DNA from: Oceanobacillus sojae
GTDB lineage: Bacteria > Bacillota > Bacilli > Bacillales > Amphibacillaceae
Direction of reading: 5' to 3'
DNA: 64,000 nt
Assembly (NCBI RefSeq): GCF_900162665.1
Contig: NZ_LT727811.1
Location: 252,063 to 316,062, forward strand
The translations under genes were made by a program, and so were the position numbers. This document shows positions 8,373 to 16,557 of the stretch, in pieces. How positions within the stretch are numbered: position 1 is the stretch's first letter; the number at the start of each line of letters is the position of its first letter. The notes under the pieces were generated by a model. It ran no database searches. It saw nothing but the letters and a program-made list of their open reading frames with translations, and had not been told where the DNA came from.

Positions 8373-9566
8373 ATGTACTTAACTATATTTAAAAATAACA
8401 AGCATGTCCGAAATTACTTACTCGCCACAGCCAGCTCCAATCTAGGAAATGTAATGACAGGCACGGCTCTGTTATTCCTTGCTTATGATTTAACGGGGTC
8501 GAATGCTTATACAACCGGAATCGCCATAACCCAGGTTGCTCCCTATCTGCTGTTTGGATTAGCTGGAGGGGTTATTGCTGACTGGATTTCTAAAATAAAA
8601 TGGTTAATACGAATCGATTTATTTCGTTTCCCATTATTGCTTGGATTAGTTCTATTAGATTTCACAAATCAGCTTGCTTACTATCATTTAATTATCGTAA
8701 GCATCGTTATTCATTTATTTGGATGCTTGTATAATCCGGCACACAGGGCACTTATTCCCCTAATTACAACAAAGTCGGAAAGACCCGCAGTAAATAGTTT
8801 AGTGGATACCGTAACAAGAGGTATGACAGTTTTAGGGCCTGTTTTCAGCATTATCTTTATGAATACGATTGGCATCATTCACTTTTTTACATTGGATGCA
8901 ATCAGCTATCTCTTGAGCGCTCTTTTTCTATCATTTATTCCCTCAGAAGCGAAGCAGACAAATAAACAGCCATTTAATATCTATACTGCTATCCGTGAAT
9001 TTGCAGTATGGCTCCGCTCTCACAAAACAATCCGTTCTCTGTTTGAGCTGACAGCGTTCATTGTTTTCTTCAACACCTGGGTCTGGCAGGTCGGACTGCT
9101 ATTAATGCTGCAAGAAACAACGAAAAATGCAGAAGAATGGTACAGCTTTGTAACTGGAGGCTTTGGAGTTGTTGTTATTATTATCAATTTGATTATTCCT
9201 TATATCTTTAAACAGTTTACTCTAAGAACCTATCTTTTCAGCTCGTTGATCTGGGGTACAGGCATCCTTTTCTTAGGCTGGTTATCTGAGATTCCATTCA
9301 TCTTTTCAGGGATTATCTTAATAGCGGCTGGAGTGCCTCTTTCCGGATTATCAAGGGTTTATCTGCTACAAAAGTATCTCCCGCCCGACAAGCTGGGAAG
9401 AGGATTCAGTTTCAATGCTGTCCTGCTTTATTTTTCTAATCTCATTTCCTTAGGATTCTTCGGGGCTCTTTCTTATTTGATGCCTGTACATTCTATCTTT
9501 ATCCTGTGCGGGACTTGTATGATTATTTTGTCTGGAATCTATGTTTTTCTTGAACTGCGAAAATAG
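8373..9566 (+). CDS. MFS transporter (MFS_3 type exporter)
   Basis: Twelve-helix membrane transporter of 397 residues from the major facilitator superfamily, subgroup of the enterobactin/macrolide exporter type. The N-terminal half shows SNLGNVMTGTALLFLAYDLTGS and the loop GGVIADWISK, equivalent to the conserved MFS loop 2-3 motif. GGGAGG lies before the ATG. Its 3' end overlaps the convergent AraC regulator gene by 28 bases, so the two messages would be partly antisense to each other. The substrate cannot be read from the sequence; efflux of a small molecule is the usual role. Confidence 0.82.
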   Translation: MYLTIFKNNKHVRNYLLATASSNLGNVMTGTALLFLAYDLTGSNAYTTGIAITQVAPYLLFGLAGGVIADWISKIKWLIRIDLFRFPLLLGLVLLDFTNQLAYYHLIIVSIVIHLFGCLYNPAHRALIPLITTKSERPAVNSLVDTVTRGMTVLGPVFSIIFMNTIGIIHFFTLDAISYLLSALFLSFIPSEAKQTNKQPFNIYTAIREFAVWLRSHKTIRSLFELTAFIVFFNTWVWQVGLLLMLQETTKNAEEWYSFVTGGFGVVVIIINLIIPYIFKQFTLRTYLFSSLIWGTGILFLGWLSEIPFIFSGIILIAAGVPLSGLSRVYLLQKYLPPDKLGRGFSFNAVLLYFSNLISLGFFGALSYLMPVHSIFILCGTCMIILSGIYVFLELRK

Positions 9567-10360
9567 CTTGGGGTCATTCCATACAGCTTCTTAAACAGAC
9601 GATTATACATAGAAACAGATGAGAAGCCTGACTCCATAGCAATCTGCAGAATTGCAGCATCTGTATGCTCGAGTTGGTCCAGACTGCGTTGAATACGATA
9701 AATTTGCAGCCATGAAAATGGTGAAACACCGACCTTCTCTTTAAACACATGTGAAAAGCGATACTTATCTAACTGGGCAACTGCAGCCATTTCATCTAAG
9801 GTCCAGTTAGAGGTATAGCTTTCCTTCATCGCTTCTAATACCTTAATTATTTGAAAGCCGGCAGAATGGTAAGCTTCTGTATTCACATCCTGATAAGAAC
9901 TGTTCACGCTTCCTTTCATTAAAAGGATTGCTAATTGCGTAAAACTATTATCAAGAAATACCTTCATACCTGCATCCATTTCTTCATTACTTGTATAAAT
10001 ATAATCCAGGATAAATGCCACCCATTTCGATATTTGCGGAGATTGCTGCGGCATTTGGGCGAATAGAATTTCTGTGGTTTGATTCATCAAGGTGTTTGCT
10101 GATTTATTTACTATTTCCGGATTCAATTCGATTAAAAATTTATGATGTGCTACCTCTAATTGCCGGTGCGTATCGTACGGATTCAAAAGCAGCATCTGGT
10201 CCGCATGAAAAGTCATATCCTGATTGGGAAGCTGGTATGTCATTTCCCCGCCAAGCGAATAAATCAATTTATAACAATCGTCTGATCTTTTGAGACTTTC
10301 TTGTTCAAATTCAGACTTATATAAGAGCAGTCCCTGATCGGTTGAAAGTATTTTATTCAT
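9539..10360 (-). CDS. AraC-family transcriptional regulator
   Basis: DNA-binding regulator, 273 residues. The N-terminal half is an AraC-type cupin sensor domain (SLGGEMTYQLPNQDMTFHADQMLLLNPYD). The C-terminal 100 residues carry the two helix-turn-helix units (LDEMAAVAQLDKYRFSHVFKEKVGVSPF and AMESGFSSVSMYNRLFKKLYGMTPSYFR). An ATG at 10396 is in frame, but AAGGAAGG lies between it and the ATG at 10360, which is chosen. It is convergent with the MFS gene and overlaps its end; whether it controls that gene or the LD-carboxypeptidase behind it is not known. Confidence 0.88.
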   Translation of the reverse strand: MNKILSTDQGLLLYKSEFEQESLKRSDDCYKLIYSLGGEMTYQLPNQDMTFHADQMLLLNPYDTHRQLEVAHHKFLIELNPEIVNKSANTLMNQTTEILFAQMPQQSPQISKWVAFILDYIYTSNEEMDAGMKVFLDNSFTQLAILLMKGSVNSSYQDVNTEAYHSAGFQIIKVLEAMKESYTSNWTLDEMAAVAQLDKYRFSHVFKEKVGVSPFSWLQIYRIQRSLDQLEHTDAAILQIAMESGFSSVSMYNRLFKKLYGMTPSYFRSSRKT

Positions 10361-10694
10361 CGGTTTTCCTTCCTTATTTTGTTTAAAATTATCCATAGCT
10401 ATTATTTTAAAAGATATTTCAATAGTAGCATAATAAACAGCCTATAATTATTCAAGAGTGCCATTCAATCTTATATTTGCTTGCACGTACAATGAGAATA
10501 ATCCGATGGTGCATACATTATTTATTAAAATGGTATAATAATATTTTACAATTCTTACATATAAGGGTATTTATGCAGCTATTTTCATGCGAAGAAAGAA
10601 GAAAACGGGCTCTTTTCATAAAAAACAGAAAAAGGATTTCTCAAATAAATGACGAATACATAGTATATACCATTCACAGAAAGGAGCCTCCTTT
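10361..10694. other. Intergenic region, divergent promoters expected
   Basis: No gene with a ribosome binding site is seen. The 86-codon open frame in it overlaps the next gene and has no start signal. The stretch must hold the promoters of the AraC regulator (leftward) and the LD-carboxypeptidase (rightward); no convincing -35/-10 pair stands out. Confidence 0.4.
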
Positions 10695-11729
10695 ATGCTT
10701 ATTCAGCCAAAAAAGTTATCCCCTGGCGACAAAGTAGCAACAGTCAGTCTATCCTGGGGCGGGGCTGGCGAACCATCACTGCATTGGCGTTACCAACAGG
10801 GAGTGAAGCGCTTGGAAACTATATTCGGGCTTGAAGTTGTGCCAATGCCCAACAGCTTAAAAGGACAAGCTTACATAGCTGAACATCCCGAGGCACGGGC
10901 GGAGGATTTAATGACCGCTTTTCAGGACCCGGGAATCAAAGGGATCATCTCTAATATTGGCGGTGATGACAGTATCCGCCTGCTTCCCTATATTGATTTT
11001 AATATTATCCGTCAAAACCCAAAGGTTTTTATGGGTTTCTCTGACACGACGATTGCCCATTTATTCTGCCTTCACGCAGGTTTATCTTCCTTCTACGGTC
11101 CGGCAATTATGACAGACTTTGCAGAAAATGTTGCAATGGATGATTATACAGTTAACGCTATCCAAAGCATGCTTTTTCAAGCGAAAGCAGTCGGCAGTAT
11201 CCCGGCACCGGAAAAATGGACGAGTGAATTCCTTGAATGGGATATTGTTAATAAAAACACCGCCAGAAAAATGTATCCTAATCAAGGCTATGAACTTTTG
11301 CAGGGAAACGGGATCGCACAAGGAAGACTTATCGGCGGCTGTATCGAAGTACTTGAATTTGCCAAAGGAACGAAAATCTGGCCGCAGCAGGATACATGGC
11401 AAGACAGTATTCTCTTCTTTGAAACATCCGAGGAGCAGACAAACCCGGAATTAATAAAAAGGTGGCTCAGAAATTATGCTGCTCAGGGGATACTTAATCA
11501 GGCGAACGGGATTATTTTTGCCAAACCTTATGGAGAAGTGCATTTTGAAGCATACAAGGAAGTAATCTTATCCGTTTTAACGGAAAGCAGGCTGACTGAC
11601 CTTCCTGTACTGTATGGTGTTTCTTTTGGACATACGGAACCAAAAACGCCTGTTCCATATGGAAGATTGGCTCAAATTGATTGTCAGCAGATATCCTTTT
11701 CAATTATAGAAGCAGCTGTTACGGATTAA
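10695..11729 (+). CDS. LD-carboxypeptidase, MccF/S66 family
   Basis: Serine peptidase of family S66, 344 residues, cytosolic (no signal peptide). The Ser-Glu-His catalytic triad is visible: nucleophile in GFSDTT (Ser116), Glu218 in GGCIEVL and His313 in SFGHTEP. S66 members either trim the terminal D-alanine from muropeptide tetrapeptides during wall recycling (LdcA) or inactivate peptide-nucleotide antibiotics such as microcin C (MccF). The length and the GGDDSIRLLPYID segment lean to the MccF-like branch. GGAG precedes the ATG, and a terminator overlaps the stop codon. The gene stands alone. Confidence 0.85.
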   Translation: MLIQPKKLSPGDKVATVSLSWGGAGEPSLHWRYQQGVKRLETIFGLEVVPMPNSLKGQAYIAEHPEARAEDLMTAFQDPGIKGIISNIGGDDSIRLLPYIDFNIIRQNPKVFMGFSDTTIAHLFCLHAGLSSFYGPAIMTDFAENVAMDDYTVNAIQSMLFQAKAVGSIPAPEKWTSEFLEWDIVNKNTARKMYPNQGYELLQGNGIAQGRLIGGCIEVLEFAKGTKIWPQQDTWQDSILFFETSEEQTNPELIKRWLRNYAAQGILNQANGIIFAKPYGEVHFEAYKEVILSVLTESRLTDLPVLYGVSFGHTEPKTPVPYGRLAQIDCQQISFSIIEAAVTD

Positions 11730-11746
11730 GTACAGCTGCTTTTCTT
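11711..11746 (+). terminator. Terminator overlapping the LD-carboxypeptidase stop
   Basis: AGCAGCTGT (11711-11719) pairs with ACAGCTGCT (11732-11740), followed by TTTTC. The stop codon is in the loop. Confidence 0.85.
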
Positions 11747-12091
11747 TGGTTAACACAGATTTACGCTTCTCTCATTATTAAATCAAAAGAGACAGTGATA
11801 TACTATTGATATACTTCTTGTTTAGAAATGTTAGTTATACGAAGTAAAAAGGAAGCTCTCTTCCAAAGCTTTGCTCTCTCCATTTCTCTTTTTTCGCAGA
11901 GGTTTATGACTAAAAAATCCTGACAAAACGTAACCTGATTAAAAGAGGCAAAAGAAAGATTATGCCCCTATAACTACTTTCTGCTTCATGCAAATAGGGA
12001 ATTTGTAGTAAGATAGTAAATAGAATGGGCACCATCGCTAAAGGCTGATAACAAATATGCCTTCCAACCATATGCAGGAGGAATTTGAGGT
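11747..12091. other. Intergenic region without recognised gene
   Basis: About 345 bases between a terminator and the YxcD-like gene. No open frame with a start signal, tRNA or known riboswitch was recognised. A weak hairpin, AGAGGCA with TGCCCCT, lies near 11944-11969. GGAGG at the right end belongs to the next gene. Confidence 0.4.
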
Positions 12092-12388
12092 ATGCAAAAA
12101 CTTATTATTCCTGAAGAGGATATTGTACTTGCTATATGTATGTACATTGCTGAAGAACAGAATATGAATGCAGATGACGTCCAGGTAGAGATGTTTTATG
12201 ATGATTACACTGGTTTTTCAGCAGAAATCATAACACCGTCCGGAAAACAGGAATGGATAACAAAGCAAATTATTACTGCATTAAGAAAATGGATCAAAGA
12301 GAATCTTCATGCTGATCCATATGCAGGCTTAAAGCTGGATTTGGACAGACGTAATGGTATTTATGCACGTCTTCGCTCTGATAGTTAG
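12092..12388 (+). CDS. yxcD: YxcD-like DUF2653 protein
   Basis: Small acidic cytosolic protein of 98 residues with the pattern of the DUF2653 family represented by B. subtilis YxcD: N-terminal LIIPEEDIVLAICMYIA helix, the block VEMFYDDYTGFSAE and a C-terminal helix followed by LDLDRRNGIYA. Function is unknown. GGAGG lies ten bases upstream of the ATG. It is followed by the promoter of the TerC gene and appears to be monocistronic. The family call is from recalled similarity. Confidence 0.68.
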   Translation: MQKLIIPEEDIVLAICMYIAEEQNMNADDVQVEMFYDDYTGFSAEIITPSGKQEWITKQIITALRKWIKENLHADPYAGLKLDLDRRNGIYARLRSDS

Positions 12389-12501
12389 TTTCTCATAAAG
12401 ATTTGATAATATTTTTCTTCTTTTAAGTTTATTTACATATTTCCAATCGATTCAAGTCCTTAGCTTTCATTCAAATATAGCATTTATTAAATTATTTCAC
12501 C

Positions 12502-12530
12502 TTAGCAAATTTTACTGTTGACATTATAAT
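12502..12530 (+). promoter_or_regulatory. Probable promoter of the TerC-family gene
   Basis: TTAGCA (12502-12507), 17-base spacer, perfect TATAAT (12525-12530). A start near 12537 would give a leader of about 170 bases before the ATG at 12709. Confidence 0.55.
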
Positions 12531-12575
12531 TAAAATAGCAAGTTTCTTTGGCGTGTGCGTACATATAATACAGTT

Positions 12576-12620
12576 AAAAACCTTTTATTTTCTTTTAAAT
12601 GAAGAGATAAAAGGTTTTTT
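12576..12620 (+). terminator. Terminator-like hairpin inside the TerC leader
   Basis: AAAAACCTTTTAT (12576-12588) pairs with ATAAAAGGTTTTT (12607-12619) and is followed by more T. It lies between the predicted promoter and the coding region, so it could be an attenuator or end a short leader RNA. Confidence 0.65.
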
Positions 12621-12708
12621 ATTTGCAGTCCATTATTTCCTCTCTCCTGTTCTGATTCCTGGTACAAGCTCATATACTAAAATATCGAACAGACAGGAAA
12701 GGAGAGAT

Positions 12709-13371
12709 ATGTTGGAGTTTATACAGATAGTCGGACAAATTCTCCTTATCAATATTTTATTAAGCGGGGATAATGCTATTGTCATTGCGATGGCGAGCCG
12801 AAATCTTCCTGAACAGCTTCAGTCCCGGGCCATTCGCTGGGGGACATTCGGAGCCATTGCGCTTCGGATTCTCTTTGTTTTTATCATGATTTACCTGCTG
12901 AAGCTGCCTTTTATTCAATTAATCGGTGGATTTCTCCTATTGTATGTAGCATATAAATTACTGGTTGATAAGCAGGATGAAAGCCAGATGAAAAGTGGCA
13001 ATTCCTTGCGTGAGGCGATAACGATTATTATTTTTGCAGATGTGATTATGAGCCTGGATAATGTACTGGCTATTGCTGCCATTGCTGATAGCGATTTGCT
13101 GCTGGTAATCGCAGGGATTATTTTAAGTATCCCGATTATTTTAACAGCCAGTGAATTAATTTTAAAACTGATTGAGAAATTTCCTATCATCATTTACATT
13201 GGAGCAGGTGTGCTGACCTGGACAGCCGGAAAGATGCTGCTGGAAGAAGCATTTGTACAACAGCTTTTTGCTTCAATGAAATATGGACAGCTTATCTTTC
13301 TCAACATCCTTACTATCACTATTCTTTTTATTGGAAAATGGCGCAGAAGCCAGCTGGAAATGACTATTTAA
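12709..13371 (+). CDS. TerC-family integral membrane protein (metal exporter type)
   Basis: Membrane protein of 220 residues with about seven helices, TerC family (B. subtilis YjbE, YkoY, YceF relatives), implicated in manganese export and metalation of secreted enzymes. Two acidic membrane motifs are visible: LLSGDNAIVIAMASRNLP in the first helix region and IIFADVIMSLDNVLAIAAIAD in the middle, which hold conserved aspartates. The frame is open upstream to 12553 but AAAGGAG stands just before the ATG at 12709, giving MLEFIQIVGQ. The leader has a hairpin terminator, but I cannot find the manganese yybP-ykoY aptamer that controls some relatives. Confidence 0.85.
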   Translation: MLEFIQIVGQILLINILLSGDNAIVIAMASRNLPEQLQSRAIRWGTFGAIALRILFVFIMIYLLKLPFIQLIGGFLLLYVAYKLLVDKQDESQMKSGNSLREAITIIIFADVIMSLDNVLAIAAIADSDLLLVIAGIILSIPIILTASELILKLIEKFPIIIYIGAGVLTWTAGKMLLEEAFVQQLFASMKYGQLIFLNILTITILFIGKWRRSQLEMTI

Positions 13372-13411
13372 AAAACCTCTTATGTGGCCCCGGCCCGCAT
13401 AAGAGGTTTTT
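13371..13411. terminator. Bidirectional terminator between TerC and MFS genes
   Basis: AAAAACCTCTTATG (13371-13384) pairs with CATAAGAGGTTTTT (13398-13411), a 14-base stem with a GC-rich loop, starting at the TerC stop. Confidence 0.9.
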
Positions 13412-13423
13412 CAATCTGCAGCT

Positions 13424-14629
13424 TTACATGCTTTGATAGGTTTTTGCTTTTTTAAATAATATGGTTACAATAATCAAGCCAATCGCCGCAAAGCTCAGCA
13501 GGATAACTTGAATAGAAATATCAGCAGCTGATAATCCGGAAACAAGCGCATAAGAAATTGGATCAAATCCATTCATGGCCAGGAAAATAATGCTCATGAC
13601 CCTTCCCATAATATAGTCTTCTGTCTGCTCCTGGGCAGCTGTGAAAAATGGAATAAATACAAATGACATAGAAAATCCAATAAAGAATACGACAACTGTC
13701 AGCATTGTTAAATTAGGAACAAGTGCGAAAATGACATACGATATTAATGCCCCCAATAAGCCGAATAAGGAGGTTCTGCCTTTCCTTTTTATAAGCACCG
13801 TACTGAGCACACCTGTCCCGGCAACCAGCCCTATTCCCAGACTGGCTTCCATGTAGCTTAAATTAAGCGGTGTTCCCCCATAGCTTTCTACTAAGAAAGG
13901 AATCGCAATATGCAGGGTTCCGAATACAAAGAAGTTCAGTGAAATTAAAACGACTAAGCCTGTCAGCAAAAAGCGTGAATTACGAATATATGCCAGACCT
14001 TCTTTAATTTCCTTGATTGGTTTTTGTTTTTCCTGCAGTGCAACCGGTCCTTCATTAATAAAACGCGGAAAAATAATTACCGCAGAAAGCAATGCTAAAA
14101 TCATTGCTACAAAGTAACTGCCGCTGACCCCGACAGATTCCATCAGCACTCCCGCAATAATCGGGCCCGCAACAAAAGAAACCTGATCCACTCCCTGGAA
14201 TAGGGCGTTGGCACGCTGAAGCTGACTTTTCTCGACAATTTTAGGAATCATAGAGGAGCTTGCCGGCCCAAAGAAGGCATCCAGCATCCCAAAACCGGCT
14301 GCAATCACTAAAAGTAAGCCGAGAGATAATCCATCATTTTTAATGAGAATATATAAAATAAGCAAAAGAACTGACTGCACAAAATTTGCCAAAAACATAA
14401 TTGTAGTCTTCTTATAACGGTCTGCCACCACTCCGCCGAAAACCATCATCGCAATCCTCGGTACAGTCGCAGCAATTAATACAATCCCTAAAGAGCTTGC
14501 AGATCCGCTATCACTGATCACAAACCATGTCGTGGTTGTCAAAAACATACTGAAGCTGACTACGCCAAAGATACCAGCTACAAACAGTAACAAAAATGTT
14601 CGATTTTTGAATAAGGATTGTTTCCCCAT
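13424..14629 (-). CDS. MFS transporter (drug/macrolide efflux type)
   Basis: Twelve-helix transporter of 401 residues. The loop motif GGVVADRYKK follows the second helix, and AGFGMLDAFFGPASSSMIPKIVEKSQLQRANALFQGVDQ is typical of the MFS_3 efflux group. GGAGG stands before the ATG. The neighbour across the divergent promoter is a TetR regulator with a candidate operator between the two genes, the usual arrangement of a locally repressed efflux pump. The substrate is not known. Its 3' end shares a terminator with TerC. Confidence 0.85.
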   Translation of the reverse strand: MGKQSLFKNRTFLLLFVAGIFGVVSFSMFLTTTTWFVISDSGSASSLGIVLIAATVPRIAMMVFGGVVADRYKKTTIMFLANFVQSVLLLILYILIKNDGLSLGLLLVIAAGFGMLDAFFGPASSSMIPKIVEKSQLQRANALFQGVDQVSFVAGPIIAGVLMESVGVSGSYFVAMILALLSAVIIFPRFINEGPVALQEKQKPIKEIKEGLAYIRNSRFLLTGLVVLISLNFFVFGTLHIAIPFLVESYGGTPLNLSYMEASLGIGLVAGTGVLSTVLIKRKGRTSLFGLLGALISYVIFALVPNLTMLTVVVFFIGFSMSFVFIPFFTAAQEQTEDYIMGRVMSIIFLAMNGFDPISYALVSGLSAADISIQVILLSFAAIGLIIVTILFKKAKTYQSM

Positions 14630-14703
14630 AGTCTCTTTCCTCCGACTTTTTTTATTAGTGAAATAAAGCTATACTGATAACCGAAAGCTTTATATTTTTT
14701 TAC

Positions 14704-14732
14704 ATGACATGCCGCTAAGCATGCTTTATAAT
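14704..14732 (+). promoter_or_regulatory. Sigma-A promoter of the TetR gene
   Basis: ATGACA (14704-14709), 17-base spacer, perfect TATAAT (14727-14732). The expected start near 14739 lies directly before the candidate operator at 14750-14763. Confidence 0.65.
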
Positions 14733-14749
14733 AAGAATCAACGGAACCT

Positions 14750-14763
14750 ACCGACCGTTCGTT
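14750..14763. promoter_or_regulatory. Candidate TetR-family operator
   Basis: ACCGACCGTTCGTT is an imperfect palindrome (10 of 14 positions symmetric) of the ACCGA...TCGGT kind bound by many TetR repressors. It lies between the predicted start point and the regulator gene. Confidence 0.45.
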
Positions 14764-14813
14764 TCTAAAGAAATTCTACTTTATTATAATTATTTTGTCA
14801 AAGGAGAATTACC

Positions 14814-15395
14814 ATGCATACAAAAGAAAGAATCTTAATGGAAGGAATGGAGTTGTTTGCAACACATGGTTATAATGGCACTTCCATGACTAAGATTGCT
14901 GACCGGGTCGGCCTGAAGAAATCTTCCCTTTATGCCCACTACAGCAGCAAAGAAGAATTATTTTTTGATGTGACTACTAAGATTGCCGCAGATTATGTGC
15001 ACTTCGTAAAGTCAACCTTTGAAAATAATGGACAAACAACAGAAGAAAAACTATATCTCTCCTTTCAAGCGCATGTGAAGGATATGGCGAACCACGACAG
15101 CAGCATTGAATTTTATAACCGCTTCTCCTCGTATCCTCCAACAGGATTTGAGAGCAGAATTTTAGAATTACTGCGCGATAGTGAGGAGCAGGCAAGGAAA
15201 GCATTTAAAGAAGAAATAAAAAAAGCGCAGAAGGCTGGAGATATTACCGATGAAGTTTCCCCAGAGGATGCAGCTCGAGCTTTTTACGGTTTATTGGACG
15301 GTTTATCTTATGAAACAAGCTACTATAATATGGATGTTATCGAAAATCATGGAGAGTCTATGTGGAAGGTATTCTGGAGAGGTGTTAAAGCTTAA
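14814..15395 (+). CDS. TetR/AcrR-family transcriptional regulator
   Basis: Repressor of 193 residues. The N-terminal helix-turn-helix is clear: ILMEGMELFATHGYNGTSMTKIADRVGLKKSSLYAHYSSKEELFF, residues 6-50. The all-helical C-terminal ligand domain belongs to the TetR_C_33/YcdC-like kind, but ligand cannot be predicted. AAAGGAG precedes the ATG. It diverges from the MFS gene at 13424-14629 and is probably both autorepressor and repressor of that pump. A long hairpin terminator follows. Confidence 0.9.
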   Translation: MHTKERILMEGMELFATHGYNGTSMTKIADRVGLKKSSLYAHYSSKEELFFDVTTKIAADYVHFVKSTFENNGQTTEEKLYLSFQAHVKDMANHDSSIEFYNRFSSYPPTGFESRILELLRDSEEQARKAFKEEIKKAQKAGDITDEVSPEDAARAFYGLLDGLSYETSYYNMDVIENHGESMWKVFWRGVKA

Positions 15396-15398
15396 AAC

Positions 15399-15466
15399 GA
15401 AAAGATAGAAATAAGTCACCTTCCCCCCTTTTAAAAAGGATGCTGTTGACTTTTTTCTATCTTTTC
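15399..15466 (+). terminator. Terminator after the TetR gene
   Basis: GAAAAGATAGAAATAAGTCA (15399-15418) pairs, with small mismatches, with the arm at 15447-15466 (TGACTTTTTTCTATCTTTTC). The second arm is T-rich and further T follows. Confidence 0.75.
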
Positions 15467-15632
15467 ATTTTCTCCGGTATTTTCTAAAAACGAATTCCGC
15501 CCATCTTTTTACAGAAAATCCATTATTAATACAGGCAATAAAGCTCTAAAATTTTTCCAAACTCAGAACATGTTTTAAGTTTCCCTCTGCCTATATTCAA
15601 ATGTCTTTCCCCTATGCTACGATGAAAACGTA

Positions 15633-16361
15633 TTATTCATTACACTGTTTTAAGTTTTCCAAAAAATCGCTATACAGATATTCAAAAAGCAAAATGGTCT
15701 CACCAAAAAATGTATTCGGCATATATTGGAGATCTCCTAATTGGTTATACGCGTTAATTATAATTGGAAGCGCAGAGCACGGTACTGCAGACGAGCCGGC
15801 ATTTCCAATAAATGAAATGATATCTATACCATTTTGGCTGGCGTTTTTTATTATATCCAATGCTCTCGGTGTCTCGCCTGATTGAGATATAAATATCAGC
15901 AATACCTCTCCCTGGTGAGCTTCTGAGAAAAGCTGAAGATGTGTATTTGAAATGCTGTTCCAGCCATTTATCAGTAATTTTTCATTAATATAATTGGCGA
16001 TAAGCTGTGAATAACCAAGACCGAAGACAACCACTTTTTTGGATTGATATTTTTGGAATAACTCCCGGAAGGTTCCACTGTATTGCCGGACCATTTCCGT
16101 TGATATGGTGAACAGATCGCCTTTCGTTGTTTCTTTTTTTTGATTTCTCGAAAAAATTATATGATACACCATATCGGTATATCCTTCAAAATGCAGTTTT
16201 TTTGCTAAACGAATAATGGTCGATATGGAGGTATTATTATCCTGCGCTGCTTTGCGGATACCAAGCTTACTTAATGGCTCCGGATAATCAACCAGATAAG
16301 TTAATAATTTCTTTTCTAAATAATCTAATTGATGCTTATCGGAAAGATGTTCTATATTCAT
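15633..16361 (-). CDS. RpiR/MurR-family regulator with SIS domain
   Basis: Sugar-responsive regulator, 242 residues. The N-terminal HTH_6 domain (LLTYLVDYPEPLSKLGIRKAAQDNNTSISTIIRLAKKLHFEGYTDMVYHI) is followed by an SIS phosphosugar-binding domain (VVVFGLGYSQLIANYINEKL, LIFISQSGETPRALDIIKNA). GGAGG stands before the ATG. It diverges from the lactose-type PTS operon, so it very likely senses the phosphosugar made by that PTS. A cre-like site lies in its leader. Confidence 0.88.
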   Translation of the reverse strand: MNIEHLSDKHQLDYLEKKLLTYLVDYPEPLSKLGIRKAAQDNNTSISTIIRLAKKLHFEGYTDMVYHIIFSRNQKKETTKGDLFTISTEMVRQYSGTFRELFQKYQSKKVVVFGLGYSQLIANYINEKLLINGWNSISNTHLQLFSEAHQGEVLLIFISQSGETPRALDIIKNASQNGIDIISFIGNAGSSAVPCSALPIIINAYNQLGDLQYMPNTFFGETILLFEYLYSDFLENLKQCNE

Positions 16362-16376
16362 TGCTGATCCTCCTGT

Positions 16377-16390
16377 TTAAACCGTTTACA
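16377..16390 (-). promoter_or_regulatory. Candidate cre site in the rpiR leader
   Basis: TGTAAACGGTTTAA on the minus strand matches the CcpA consensus core TGNAANCG with one deviation in the right half. It lies 16 bases before the regulator ATG. Confidence 0.45.
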
Positions 16391-16557
16391 AATTTTATTG
16401 TACAGGAACCATTCCAGGCTTACAATGTTGATTCTTACGGTACGTGAACATCCTCTGATAAGTACGCTGATTTACCGTATTGCAACAGGAACAGTCTTAA
16501 AGAGAAACATATTCATTAAATAAGCACCACAACATTCTGATTTGAGGAGGAAACAAA

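Noticed and set aside
10477-10737. Open frame of 86 codons before the LD-carboxypeptidase gene
   Set aside because: No ribosome binding site, overlaps the real gene, and unusual composition; it lies in the promoter region.
12553-12708. N-terminal extension of the TerC protein
   Set aside because: It would run through a terminator hairpin; AAAGGAG and the family start are at 12709.
12537-12708. yybP-ykoY manganese riboswitch before the TerC gene
   Set aside because: The conserved blocks of that aptamer are not visible; only a hairpin with T run is.
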